A stretch of 64,000 nt of DNA, taken from contig JAEZWR010000048.1 in NCBI GenBank assembly GCA_023420115.1, positions 218,820 through 282,819 on the forward strand. Direction: 5' to 3'. The DNA is from Bacillota bacterium (GTDB lineage: Bacteria > Bacillota > Clostridia > Saccharofermentanales > Fastidiosipilaceae). The position numbers were made by a program, and so were the translations under genes. Shown in pieces: positions 56,160 to 64,000 of this stretch; the stretch's first letter is position 1, and each line of letters begins with the position of its first letter. Below the pieces are notes generated by a model. The model saw only the letters and a program-made list of their open reading frames with translations. It was not told the origin of the DNA and made no database searches.

Positions 56160-57110
56160 TTATATTTTTTTGATATTTATTAAATTATTTTCATTAAGTT
56201 CTCTAATTTTTTCATTTACTTCAGCTCTTAGCGGAGATACTACAGCACCACCACTGCGACTTAAAGAAAGACAGGTAGCTAGTAGTGCCGAACTTGCGGC
56301 TTCTTCGAAACTCTTTCCTTCTGATATTAAGACAGTAAAATATGCTGCCAAACAATCTTCAGAACCTGTATCATCTATCAAATTGAATTGATCATTAATA
56401 CTTATTGAGGTATATGAAAGACCATCGTAACTAATTAGCCCTTGTTTATTCTCTAGTACTAGAAGTAATTTGTTGATTCTATATTTAGATACAAACTCAT
56501 CAAGATATTTTTTTAATTTATTTTTATCTTGGTTTAGGTTATTGAGTCCCAATAATCTTGATAACTCATCAATAGATATGATGCAATAATCGACTTTACT
56601 AAGATCGGGAACATTGGCATCACTGGAAAAATTAGGACTAAATACAATCTTATATCTAAGAGTATGGGCTTCATCTACTGCAAATGAGGAAAATTTCATA
56701 TCGCTGGCGATGAGACAGTAGTCACAATTATCTTGGTGATTTACAAGACTAGATCTTATATTATCTTCTGATAAATACAATTTACGACCATCATATGTAC
56801 AAATTATCTTATCACCGTCTGAATCTTTAATAATAACAGTATGACCACTGGCCGCATCTACAGTTATGATATCAGAACAATTTATTTTATTTAATATCAG
56901 CGTTGTCTTGAGGCTTGCTGCATCATTACCTAAAATTGTAGAGATATACACTTCTGCACCAGCTTTGCTAGCTGCTATTGATTGATAAAGTGCGTGACCT
57001 CCGGGGTGAATACTATGACTTGATGCAAGCATATTTTTATTCTTAGATAAGTTCTCATTTAATTCGTATACTCTCTCATATTTGACATTTCCAATGACTA
57101 ATATTGACAT
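56160..57110 (-). CDS. PfkB family carbohydrate kinase (ribokinase-like)
   Basis: The 316-residue protein has the ribokinase fold: N-terminal ILVIGNVKYERVYEL, the first PfkB signature region GGHALYQSIAASKAGAEVYI with STILGND, and the C-terminal region IDDTGSEDCLAAYFTVLISEG. The canonical anion-hole/catalytic motif DTTGAGDAF is changed to DDTGSEDCLA: the catalytic Asp is kept but Ala-Gly becomes Ser-Glu. The substrate (ribose, nucleoside, fructose or other) cannot be inferred. GGAGG lies nine bases before the ATG. It is 27 bases downstream of the aspartate kinase gene on the same strand, so the two may be cotranscribed. Confidence 0.82.
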   Translation of the reverse strand: MSILVIGNVKYERVYELNENLSKNKNMLASSHSIHPGGHALYQSIAASKAGAEVYISTILGNDAASLKTTLILNKINCSDIITVDAASGHTVIIKDSDGDKIICTYDGRKLYLSEDNIRSSLVNHQDNCDYCLIASDMKFSSFAVDEAHTLRYKIVFSPNFSSDANVPDLSKVDYCIISIDELSRLLGLNNLNQDKNKLKKYLDEFVSKYRINKLLLVLENKQGLISYDGLSYTSISINDQFNLIDDTGSEDCLAAYFTVLISEGKSFEEAASSALLATCLSLSRSGGAVVSPLRAEVNEKIRELNENNLINIKKI

Positions 57111-57137
57111 ATAAAGTTACCTCCATAGATATTTGTC

Positions 57138-58520
57138 TTAATCACGCTGAGGTGGTGTCTTTGGCATAGACGCAAAAAATGTCTTGTAAAGTTCGGTAAC
57201 AGCATAGTTGCAGAATGGTTCTTTTACTCCAAAAATTAGTGATATTTCAGAGCCTGCTTGAACCATAAATTCAATATTTATACCTGCAGAACTTAAAGCC
57301 TTTACAGCACGATGAGCCACACCGACAGTTTGAGCCATTGCGTCGCCTACAATCATTACAATAGCGTAACCTCTTTCGACCTTTACATTTTTTACTCCGA
57401 GCTCATCATATAGTCTTTGTTTGAGCAATCTTTCCTTTTCTTCATTTAAGACCTCATCACGCATTATGACAGAAACAGAGTCAATACTTGTAGGAAGATG
57501 TTCAAATGGAATTTTTAAATCTGCCAAAATTTTTAAGACATTCGCAACGAAGCCTATCTCTCTATTCATTAAGTATTTAGAGAAGTGTAATGCGGTAAAG
57601 CCCTTGCTACCAGAAATTCCAGTGACGATTGAATCGTAATCAATTCTTTTGGCGACAACGCGTGTTCCTCTATGTGAGGGGTTATTTGTGTTGCGGATAT
57701 TAAGTGGAATTCCGGCTCTAAGAACTGGTTCAAGAGCCTCTTCATGAATGACAGAAAAGCCTACATAGGCTAGTTCACGCATTTCTTGATATGTTAGTTC
57801 GCTAACTGGATGAGGTTCATAAATTAATGATGGGTTTACCGCATAAACACCATCAACGTCAGTCCAGTTCTCATAAACTTCTACATCTAAGGCAGCTGAG
57901 AGGATGGAGCCTGTGATATCAGAACCGCCACGGGAAAAGGTTAGAATATTTTTGCTGCCTTTTTCATAAGCGAAGAAGCCTGGAAAAATTTGTAATGTAC
58001 TATTATTTTTAAGTTTAGATAATCTAGTATAGGAGTCTGGATCAACATGAATTCCACGCTCGTCTTGAATAAGTTCTAGCCCAGCCTCGCCTGGATTAAC
58101 ATATTCGGCTGCAATATCAAGAGAATTAAGATAACTAGTGAGAAGATGAGCGCAGTTGTCTTCTCCTGCTGCCTTGAGGGCTTCTAATAATAGTTTAGGT
58201 GAATTTTGACAGTTGCTAATTCTATTTAATAGATCATGCTGAACAATATCGGCATAATTACCTTCTACACCGAGCTGTCTGGCAATATCAGCATAACGCT
58301 GACAAATTGCATCTAATTCATCTTTATAATCAGAGCCAGAGTTCACTGCATGAGATAAAGATATGAGCAGATCGGTAACTTTTATGTCACTTGGATATCG
58401 TTTGCCTGGAGCTGAAACAACTATGAATCTTCTACTATTATCGCTCATAATAATGTCACAGACCTTACGAATCTGTTCGGCACTTGCCAAGGAACTGCCT
58501 CCGAACTTGCATAATTTCAT
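57138..58520 (-). CDS. Aspartate kinase
   Basis: Aspartokinase makes beta-aspartyl phosphate, the entry to lysine, threonine and methionine synthesis. The 460-residue enzyme has the N-terminal KFGGSSLASAEQIRKV, a helical linker, FPGFFAYEKGSKNILTFSRGGSDITGS (ATP/Asp binding), VYENWTDVDGVYAVNP and ELTYQEMRELAYVGFSVIHEEAL (quoted in outline), plus a C-terminal pair of ACT domains (about 300-450) with GINIEFMVQAGSEISLIFGV, indicating allosteric control. GGAGGG lies eleven bases before the ATG, and a three-codon ORF (ATGCTGAGATGA) between them overlaps the start. No other gene of the pathway is adjacent. Confidence 0.94.
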   Translation of the reverse strand: MKLCKFGGSSLASAEQIRKVCDIIMSDNSRRFIVVSAPGKRYPSDIKVTDLLISLSHAVNSGSDYKDELDAICQRYADIARQLGVEGNYADIVQHDLLNRISNCQNSPKLLLEALKAAGEDNCAHLLTSYLNSLDIAAEYVNPGEAGLELIQDERGIHVDPDSYTRLSKLKNNSTLQIFPGFFAYEKGSKNILTFSRGGSDITGSILSAALDVEVYENWTDVDGVYAVNPSLIYEPHPVSELTYQEMRELAYVGFSVIHEEALEPVLRAGIPLNIRNTNNPSHRGTRVVAKRIDYDSIVTGISGSKGFTALHFSKYLMNREIGFVANVLKILADLKIPFEHLPTSIDSVSVIMRDEVLNEEKERLLKQRLYDELGVKNVKVERGYAIVMIVGDAMAQTVGVAHRAVKALSSAGINIEFMVQAGSEISLIFGVKEPFCNYAVTELYKTFFASMPKTPPQRD

Positions 58521-58654
58521 CTCAGCATAACCCTCCAGGATCAGTTAATTTAATATATTCTTCAAAACCTGTATAATTATACTATATTTTGGATATACAT
58601 TAACCTGGCGAGGCTTTTTTATTATCCTAATTAAAATATACAGAGGATTTGTTG

Positions 58655-59167
58655 ATGAGATTAAAACCGGATGCTTATTATAGAAAAATAGAGAACATTC
58701 CTTGGAACTCATATATCGAAGTTGGTATAACACATATTCTAGTAGATGCCGACAATACTTTATTTTGTCACGGAAGATATATGGCAGATGAGGACAGCAT
58801 CGAAATTGTCAGAAATATACAAAAGAAAGGACTTAAATTAATTCTCTGTTCAAATGCCAAAAAGGATAGAGCCAAGAAAATAGCTGAAACCTTAGGCATA
58901 GATTATATAGCTTCATGTAAGAAGCCTTCTCCTGATAAAATCAATATGTTTATTAAAAATAATGGCTTGAGCAATGATGAGATAATAATAGTTGGTGATC
59001 AATATTTTACAGATGTTTTGGCAGGGAAGTACGCAAAGATTAGAACGGTACTTCTCAAACCAAGAAGTAAAAGTGAGCCTTGGTATATATGTATAAAAAG
59101 AATTTTTGAAGTGATTTTATATTTCTTTATGGGATTGCGTGAATTTTATGACTATATAGAAAAATAA
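58655..59167 (+). CDS. YqeG family HAD-type phosphatase
   Basis: The 170-residue protein has the HAD nucleophile motif VDADNTLF with Asp31 and Asp33, motif II LILCSNAKKDRAKKIA, the Lys of motif III in CKKPSPDK and motif IV VGDQYFTDVLAG. The N-terminal LKPDAYYRKIENIP is characteristic of YqeG, a subfamily near ribosome-associated GTPase genes in Bacillus (yqeG-yqeH) whose substrate is uncertain. It has a hydrophobic stretch near the C-terminus (FEVILYFFMGLREFY). AGAGGA lies seven bases before the ATG; two in-frame TTG codons upstream are too close to it. It is divergent from aspartate kinase. Confidence 0.92.
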   Translation: MRLKPDAYYRKIENIPWNSYIEVGITHILVDADNTLFCHGRYMADEDSIEIVRNIQKKGLKLILCSNAKKDRAKKIAETLGIDYIASCKKPSPDKINMFIKNNGLSNDEIIIVGDQYFTDVLAGKYAKIRTVLLKPRSKSEPWYICIKRIFEVILYFFMGLREFYDYIEK

Positions 59168-59255
59168 GTATATAATCGTTCTGATATTTAACTAAGTTAG
59201 AAGTTGTGATTATTTAAAATATAAATAGTAAATTATAAAAATGTGAGGTGTATAT

Positions 59256-60356
59256 ATGAAATTTGATTTTAAGCATCAAGATGCGAGATTGAGCAAATTA
59301 AGAGAAGTGATGAGCAATAATGACGTTGATGCAGTGCTTCTTACAAGTAGAGAGAATAATAGATATTTTGCAAATTTTAGTGGAACTACGTCGATTTGCT
59401 TAATTACTGAGCATTTTGCCAAAATTTATGTTGATAGTCGCTATATTGAACAGGCTAAGGAACAATGTGGAGCCTTCGAAGCAGTGCTAGTGACTTCGCC
59501 ACAAGCTAAAATGTTTGATGACCTTAAGGAAGCCAAAGTGAAGCGCTTGGCTATTGAAGATGAGGATGTTACAGTAAGTTATCTTAATGGTCTAAAAAAG
59601 TTAGATGATAAGTCATGTGTGGAATTTGTTTCTTTGAGTTCGCTTATTTCTAAAATTCGTTTTGTTAAAGATGCATTTGAAATAGAACAATTAAAAATAG
59701 CTGCCAAATTAGCGGATAATGCTTTTTTGGATTTGCTTAAAGTTATAAAAGTGGGAATGAAAGAGTGCGAAGTTGCAGCTTATATTGAGAATCATATGAG
59801 AATGAATGGTGCTTCTGCTCCGTCGTTCGATACTATTGTTGCTAGTGGTTACAGAAGTGCAATGCCTCATGGTGTTGCTAGCGAGAAGCTTATCGAAAAG
59901 GGTGACGCTGTAACTATTGATTTTGGTTGCATATATAATGGATATTGCTCTGATACAACAAGAACAATCTTTGTTGGCGGGGTAAGAGAAGAGAAACTTG
60001 TTGATGTTTACAATACTGTGCTTTTGGCCCAGACCACTGCTGTTAGTAAAATAAGAGCGGGAATGACAGGTCAAGAGGCTGACGCAATTGCAAGAGATAT
60101 TATTAGCGGGAAAGGTTACGGAGAGTATTTTGGGCATTCACTAGGTCATAGTACTGGATTACTTATTCATGAACTTCCATCCCTATCTCCAAGTTATAAG
60201 GATAGTATACCTCTTGGCTCTATGGTCACAGTTGAGCCGGGCATCTATATAGCAGGATTAGGTGGAGTTAGAATTGAAGATTCATGTCTTGTTACAGAAG
60301 CTGGACTTGAGGCCTTTAACCACACGCCAAAGGAATTGCTGGTTGTAGAAAATTAA
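59256..60356 (+). CDS. M24 family Xaa-Pro aminopeptidase/dipeptidase
   Basis: The 366-residue protein has an N-terminal creatinase-like domain (LREVMSNNDVDAVLLTSREN, IYVDSRYIEQA) and a pita-bread catalytic domain with all five metal ligands: DFGCIYNGYCSDTTRTIF (Asp, Asp), FGHSLGHSTGLLIHELP (His), TVEPGIYIAG (Glu) and VRIEDSCLV (Glu). These enzymes cut N-terminal or dipeptide bonds before proline in the cytoplasm. GTGAGG lies nine bases before the ATG. In Bacillota an M24 gene is often directly upstream of efp, as here. Confidence 0.96.
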   Translation: MKFDFKHQDARLSKLREVMSNNDVDAVLLTSRENNRYFANFSGTTSICLITEHFAKIYVDSRYIEQAKEQCGAFEAVLVTSPQAKMFDDLKEAKVKRLAIEDEDVTVSYLNGLKKLDDKSCVEFVSLSSLISKIRFVKDAFEIEQLKIAAKLADNAFLDLLKVIKVGMKECEVAAYIENHMRMNGASAPSFDTIVASGYRSAMPHGVASEKLIEKGDAVTIDFGCIYNGYCSDTTRTIFVGGVREEKLVDVYNTVLLAQTTAVSKIRAGMTGQEADAIARDIISGKGYGEYFGHSLGHSTGLLIHELPSLSPSYKDSIPLGSMVTVEPGIYIAGLGGVRIEDSCLVTEAGLEAFNHTPKELLVVEN

Positions 60357-60516
60357 GTTCTAAATACTTTAGATTTATTGAATTAAAGAGAATCTATCAA
60401 GATAATAGAAGTATCAACATATTGATTTTGATATCGTTTTAGGTACTAAATAAGTATTTAAATTTATTTGATGAGCCAAATTAATAATTTTCTGGAAATT
60501 AATTTTGAATTAGTGG

Positions 60517-60570
60517 TATAATTACCCAGTTAAAATAAAAATTTAGATAGCTAAATTAATAGCTAAATTT
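60517..60570 (+). promoter_or_regulatory. efp promoter -10 and alternative hairpins in its leader
   Basis: An extended -10 TGGTATAAT ends at 60522. Downstream, AAATTTAG (60539-60546) can pair with either CTAAATT (60551-60557) or CTAAATTT (60563-60570), giving two mutually exclusive A+T-rich hairpins 17 bases or more before the efp start. Biological meaning is uncertain. Confidence 0.4.
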
Positions 60571-60586
60571 CTCGTCAGGAGGGAAT

Positions 60587-61144
60587 ATGATTTCAGCTGG
60601 TGATTTTAGAAATGGCGTGACTTTTGAGATGGATGGAGATGTTTATCAGATCGTTGAGTTCCAACACGTCAAACCAGGTAAAGGTTCAGCCTTTGTTCGC
60701 ACTAAATATAAGAATGTCAGAACAGGTGGCATTGTAGAAAGAAGTTTCAACCCAAGTGAAAAATTTGAGGAAGCTCGTTTGACAAGAAGAGATATGTCAT
60801 ATATCTATCAAGATGGTGATCTTTATTACTTTATGGATACCGAGACATATGAGCAGGTTCCTTATACTGAAGATATTGTTGGTGAGGCTATGAAGTATCT
60901 GCGTGAGAATGACACCTGCAAGGTTGTGTCTTATAAGGGACAAGTATTTGAGGTTGAGCCACCAATGTTTGTCACACTAGAAGTAACTGATACTGAGCCC
61001 GGCGTTAGAGGTGATACTGCAACCAATGTTCTCAAAAATGCTACACTTGAAACCGGGGCAACAGTAAGAGTTCCTCTGTTCGTCAATAATGGTGACAAGA
61101 TTCGTGTAGACACTAGAACTGGGGAATATGTCGATAGAGCTTAA
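60587..61144 (+). CDS. efp: Elongation factor P
   Basis: EF-P relieves ribosome stalling at consecutive prolines. The 185-residue, three-domain protein has the KOW-like N-terminal domain with the KPGKGSAF loop and the modifiable Lys32, the OB domains [18 protein letters not shown] and [26 protein letters not shown], and the C-terminal [17 protein letters not shown], all canonical. CAGGAGGG precedes the ATG. No EpmA/EpmB genes adjoin; Gram-positive EF-P is modified, if at all, by other routes (Ymf-type). Confidence 0.98.
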   Translation: MISAGDFRNGVTFEMDGDVYQIVEFQHVKPGKGSAFVRTKYKNVRTGGIVERSFNPSEKFEEARLTRRDMSYIYQDGDLYYFMDTETYEQVPYTEDIVGEAMKYLRENDTCKVVSYKGQVFEVEPPMFVTLEVTDTEPGVRGDTATNVLKNATLETGATVRVPLFVNNGDKIRVDTRTGEYVDRA

Positions 61145-61195
61145 TTGATAATTATCAGATAATAGTAGGTAATATTGAGTTTAGTGTAATTCATT

Positions 61196-61224
61196 AATGG
61201 CGGCGATCAATCGCCGCCATTTTT
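61196..61224 (+). terminator. Terminator of efp
   Basis: AATGGCGGCGAT (61196-61207) pairs perfectly with ATCGCCGCCATT (61210-61221) around CA, followed by TTT. It is the most G+C-rich hairpin in the window. Confidence 0.9.
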
Positions 61225-61237
61225 AAATAGGTGGATT

Positions 61238-61597
61238 ATGAATAATAAGAGAGTTCCGGGTGACAGAAGTATAAGTAGAAGTTTCATTGCTAGATATGCT
61301 GCAGAAGCTGCCTTGAGGACTGAAGGTGTAGCTTCTTTGGAAGCAGGTTCGCTTTCAATAATTAAAGAACAATTTGGCGGAAGAAATGAGGGTAAGGGAG
61401 TCTTGGTTAATTATGCTGACGAACATAATTCCAGTGTTAATATAAGTATTTATCCTATTGTTTATTTTGGCTTCGTTGTTCCGGAGGTTGCTTCTAATAT
61501 CCAGGAAAATGTGAAGAAGGATATAGAGCAATACACAGATTTAGAAGTTCTGTCTGTTGATATTCATGTCAGAGGGATATGTGAATTGGGAGACTAG
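61238..61597 (+). CDS. Asp23/Gls24 family envelope stress protein
   Basis: The 119-residue product is the short form of the family, with ISRSFIARYAAEAALRTEGVASL, GVLVNYADEHNSSVNISI and the closing NVKKDIEQYTDLEVLSVDIHVRGI (in outline). In Staphylococcus, Asp23 gathers at the membrane through AmaP and responds to cell-wall stress; here the partner-type gene lies two bases downstream. AGGTGG precedes the ATG. The preceding efp terminator sets this as the first gene of a run of asp23, amaP, DUF2273 and nusB. Confidence 0.93.
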   Translation: MNNKRVPGDRSISRSFIARYAAEAALRTEGVASLEAGSLSIIKEQFGGRNEGKGVLVNYADEHNSSVNISIYPIVYFGFVVPEVASNIQENVKKDIEQYTDLEVLSVDIHVRGICELGD

Positions 61598-61599
61598 AT

Positions 61600-62145
61600 A
61601 TGAAGAAGAATGAGATGAGTTTTTATATACTTTTGTGGACGGTGTTTTTGCTATCTTTCTTTTGCCTTATTGCTCTGTACCATCCAGTATTTTTTTATGA
61701 TATTTATCGTTCTTTTAGAGCTGTACAAGAAGAAGTATGGAAAATGGGTCTTTACTCACTTGTTACGATGATTTTTTTTGTGGGTTCTTTACTCTGTTTA
61801 CTCTTTTTTCTTTTTTTCAAAAAGCATGTTACAGAGATTAATAAGTCTGAAATTGGTAAAATAGATTTAAGTATGAAAGCCGTAGAAAATATTGCATTAA
61901 ATTCAGCTAGAACTGCACAGGCCGGTATTAAATCAGCTACTGCAACTGCAGGTATGGCAAAAGATAGACGACTATTAATAAAATTGGACTGTGACCTATA
62001 TTCTGATGTTGAGATACCAAATCAGATGAGACGAATTCAAGAACGAATAAAAAAAGATATTGAAAAATATACTGGACTTGCGGTTTCAGAGGTTAAAGTC
62101 AATATAAGAGATGTGGAAACCATAGGAGCTAAGGTAGAGAGATAA
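61600..62145 (+). CDS. AmaP-like membrane anchor of the Asp23 family
   Basis: The 181-residue protein has two membrane helices (about residues 8-28, FYILLWTVFLLSFFCLIALY, and 51-73, LVTMIFFVGSLLCLLFFLFF), followed by a cytoplasmic Asp23-like domain (about 95-178) with LIKLDCDLYSDVEIP and RIKKDIEKYTGLAVSEVKVNI. In this family AmaP anchors Asp23 at the membrane. It overlaps the next gene by one base and follows the Asp23-type gene by two bases, so the three are an operon. Confidence 0.88.
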   Translation: MKKNEMSFYILLWTVFLLSFFCLIALYHPVFFYDIYRSFRAVQEEVWKMGLYSLVTMIFFVGSLLCLLFFLFFKKHVTEINKSEIGKIDLSMKAVENIALNSARTAQAGIKSATATAGMAKDRRLLIKLDCDLYSDVEIPNQMRRIQERIKKDIEKYTGLAVSEVKVNIRDVETIGAKVER

Positions 62146-62381
62146 TGGGAAGCAGATTTGATTTTATTCTAAATTCTTTACTGCGTCACAAGGCTGGTTG
62201 CTTCGGAGCTGCTGTGTTTTTTGTGTTATCTATTTTATGGATTAAGTACGGATTTTTTAGAATGATATTTATTCTGTTAATGTCACTGGCAGGGTACTAT
62301 ATATTTGAGAAAATTCTGGCTAACAAGGATAGGCTTTTGAGAATTTTGGATAAGATTTTTCCAGAGGGTAGGATAAGATAA
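62145..62381 (+). CDS. DUF2273 small membrane protein
   Basis: The 78-residue protein has two hydrophobic helices (about 17-32 GCFGAAVFFVLSILWI and 37-54 FFRMIFILLMSLAGYYIF) and a basic tail. The DUF2273 family is regularly found beside asp23 and amaP, as here, and is taken as part of the same membrane complex; its job is unknown. It shares one base with the upstream stop. Confidence 0.9.
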   Translation: MGSRFDFILNSLLRHKAGCFGAAVFFVLSILWIKYGFFRMIFILLMSLAGYYIFEKILANKDRLLRILDKIFPEGRIR

Positions 62382-62419
62382 ATTTCAAAAGTAGATATCT
62401 CAGATTTTAGAGGAGTTTT

Positions 62420-63067
62420 ATGAGAAGAGAAATTGCGAGAGAACTTGCTATTCATTTACTTTATCAATTGGATTTAAGAGGAGTGGCACTCAAAGATATA
62501 AAAGAATTCTGTGAGGAAACTTATCAGCGTTGTATTTCTGGAGATTATTCTTTGATTACAATTAGTCTGAAGAGTGATAATTCAGCAGCTGACTCATGTG
62601 AAGCTGGTTTGTCTTCTGTGAATAATCAAGAAATAGAAGATAATTCATTTGATTTAGAGCAAGATGTAAATTTAGAAGATAAGAATAAAAAAGTATTAGA
62701 AATAGCATCAGACTATTTTGAGTCAGCTGAGGGTAAGTTAGAAAGAAAAGATTTTGATTATACAGATCATTTACTTAAATCTACTGTGGACAATCTTGAA
62801 ATGATAGATGATTTGATTGTCGGGGGGCTAAAGGCCTGGAGTATGGATAGGCTGGCAAGGATAGAAATGGCTATAATGAGAATTGCACTATGTGAGTTTA
62901 TTATTTTGGATATTCCTACTCCCGTTGCAATAAATGAGGCGCTTAGATTAGCTGAAAAATTGAGTGATGACAGTTCAAAGTCGTATATAAATGCAATATT
63001 AGGTAAAGTGTCACGCGAGAGTGGTTTAGCCAATAAAGGGCGTTTGAATTCAGAAGAAAATGACTGA
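62420..63067 (+). CDS. nusB: Transcription antitermination protein NusB with acidic insertion
   Basis: NusB binds boxA RNA with S10 during rRNA antitermination. The N-terminal MRREIARELAIHLLYQLDLRG helix and the C-terminal core LKAWSMDRLARIEMAIMRIALCEFIILDIPTPVAINEALRLAEKLSDDSSKSYINAIL (in outline) are clear. The product has 215 residues, against about 140, because of an insertion of about 70 residues (about 40-110) that is Ser, Asn, Asp and Glu rich. GAGGAG precedes the ATG. It overlaps xseA by eight bases. Confidence 0.93.
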   Translation: MRREIARELAIHLLYQLDLRGVALKDIKEFCEETYQRCISGDYSLITISLKSDNSAADSCEAGLSSVNNQEIEDNSFDLEQDVNLEDKNKKVLEIASDYFESAEGKLERKDFDYTDHLLKSTVDNLEMIDDLIVGGLKAWSMDRLARIEMAIMRIALCEFIILDIPTPVAINEALRLAEKLSDDSSKSYINAILGKVSRESGLANKGRLNSEEND

Positions 63068-64000
63068 TATGGAAGAGCGTAAAATTGTATCTGTAAGTAG
63101 ATTAAATGAGTACGTCAAGAAGATATTTGACTATAATAGTACATTAAAGAATTTTTATCTTAAAGGTGAGATTTCCGGGTTCAAGCAAAGTGGTGGACAC
63201 TATTATTTTTCACTAAAAGATGAAAATAGTCAGGTGGACTGTATGATTTTTTCATCTTATGCGAGAAATTTAAACTTTAGGCCTGAGAATGGTCAAGAAG
63301 TTATTGCCTTGTGTCAGGCTAATTTTTATCAAAAAACAGGAAGATTTAGTTTAATTGTAAAATCCCTTGAAGCAATTGGAGAAGGATTTTTATATGCGGA
63401 GTTTGAACGTTTAAAAAGAACTTTAGCTAAAGAGGGGCTTTTTGATGAACAAATAAAGAAGCCACTTCCCAAACTCCCTAATAGAGTGGCGGTTATTACT
63501 TCGTCTACGGGTGCTGTAATACATGATATCATTCATGTGTTAGATAAAAGATTTCCCTACTATAATATTCTTCTATTTCCAGCAATAGTACAGGGAAAAT
63601 ATTCTGCTGAGTCCATCATCAATCAACTAAAGATTGCCGAAGAACGAAGTGATATAGATGTAATAGTAATTGCCAGAGGTGGTGGCTCATTTGAGGATCT
63701 GTGGTCTTTTAATGATGAGAAACTGGCTAGAGCTATTTACGCCTGCCATAAGCCAGTTGTCTCTGCTGTAGGACATGAAACAGATTTCACAATTTGTGAT
63801 TTTGTAAGTGATTGTAGAGCTGCCACTCCATCAGCTGCAGCAAGTATTATTTATCCTGATTATCAAACAGAAATTAATAATATTAATCAAAGATATCAAA
63901 GAGCTAAGCAGTTTTTTCTGAATAATATACTTAACTTGAGACGAGATTTTGATTATATAAGTGAGAATATAAAAAATGGATTGAGCGCTAAGTATGTGGC
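63060..64000 (+). CDS. xseA: Exodeoxyribonuclease VII large subunit XseA (partial, cut by window end)
   Basis: About 313 codons are visible, open to the end of the window. The N-terminal OB fold is complete (VSRLNEYVKKIFD, LKGEISGFKQSGGHYYFSLKDENSQVDCMIF in outline). The catalytic domain has the family's ITSSTGAVIHDIIHVL, VIVIARGGGSFEDLWSFNDEKLARAI and SAVGHETDFTICDFVSDCRAATPSAAAS. The C-terminal coiled coil is cut off. XseA with XseB degrades single-stranded DNA processively from both ends. Start: ATG at 63060 overlaps the nusB stop by eight bases; ATG 63069 is also possible. The usual follower xseB lies outside. Confidence 0.95.
   Translation, partial: MTDMEERKIVSVSRLNEYVKKIFDYNSTLKNFYLKGEISGFKQSGGHYYFSLKDENSQVDCMIFSSYARNLNFRPENGQEVIALCQANFYQKTGRFSLIVKSLEAIGEGFLYAEFERLKRTLAKEGLFDEQIKKPLPKLPNRVAVITSSTGAVIHDIIHVLDKRFPYYNILLFPAIVQGKYSAESIINQLKIAEERSDIDVIVIARGGGSFEDLWSFNDEKLARAIYACHKPVVSAVGHETDFTICDFVSDCRAATPSAAASIIYPDYQTEINNINQRYQRAKQFFLNNILNLRRDFDYISENIKNGLSAKYV

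Noticed and set aside
57138..58654. Lysine riboswitch or T-box upstream of aspartate kinase or lysS
   Set aside because: The leaders are too short (about 130 and 21 bases) and lack the conserved cores.

Overview
The window is a gene-dense stretch of a low-G+C (roughly one third G+C by eye) Gram-positive chromosome. Gene content points to Bacillota, most likely a Clostridia-type anaerobe: an Asp23/AmaP/DUF2273 envelope module, AddAB rather than RecBCD, SepF, folate-dependent TrmFO, a YesL-like DUF624 protein, an ABC-F ATPase, frequent GGAGG ribosome binding sites and several TTG starts. I cannot name the genus from the sequence alone. Nearly all of the window is ordinary chromosomal backbone. 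I see no CRISPR array, intact insertion sequence, prophage or integrase gene, and only one tRNA (Leu-GAG).

Layout. 1-5.7 kb: CYTH protein, a large HI0933-type flavoprotein, a cyclophilin lipoprotein and a convergent ABC-F ATPase. 5.7-7.6 kb: an accessory pocket with a gene-poor stretch and an AAC(3)-type acetyltransferase. 7.6-13.3 kb: pgi, then rsmA, a ZapA-like coiled-coil protein, dut, tsaD and smpB. 13.4-15.4 kb: a second accessory pocket holding a decayed ABC exporter (ATPase with three lesions plus a permease tail) and an XRE regulator divergent from addB. 15.4-24.3 kb: addB-addA, unusually long. 24.3-32.9 kb: tadA, galK, a zinc-ribbon membrane protein, trxB, guaB, greA and lysS. 33.1-40.1 kb: a membrane protein with a degenerate J domain, a CPHC redox protein, tRNA-Leu, a methionine gamma-lyase-like PLP enzyme, then a HlyD-like protein, yggS and sepF. 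40.3-56.1 kb: ychF (minus), then a long co-oriented run comM-dprA-topA-trmFO-DUF624-queA-tgt and a divergent type IIA topoisomerase pair. 56.2-58.5 kb: PfkB kinase and aspartate kinase (minus). 58.6-64 kb: yqeG, an M24 peptidase, efp, asp23-amaP-DUF2273, nusB and the 5' part of xseA, which runs off the window.

The genes fall into DNA repair, uptake and topology (AddAB, DprA, ComM, TopA, ParE/ParC-like, XseA), tRNA and ribosome maturation (RsmA, TsaD, TadA, TrmFO, QueA, Tgt, EF-P, SmpB, LysS, YchF, YqeG), cell division and envelope (ZapA-like, SepF, HlyD-like, Asp23/AmaP), and central metabolism (Pgi, GalK, GuaB, aspartate kinase, TrxB).

No complete new defence or mobile system is evident. 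The most unusual signals are two large perfect DNA palindromes (28 and 39 bp) within about 100 bp upstream of sepF; a promoter with flanking inverted repeats and a hairpin leader between the XRE gene and addAB; the degenerate J-domain/membrane/extracytoplasmic protein; a long structured hairpin between sepF and ychF; the divergent topoisomerase pair with Ile at the quinolone-contact Ser position; and a recurring pattern of housekeeping proteins enlarged by Asn/Asp/Lys-rich insertions or extensions.
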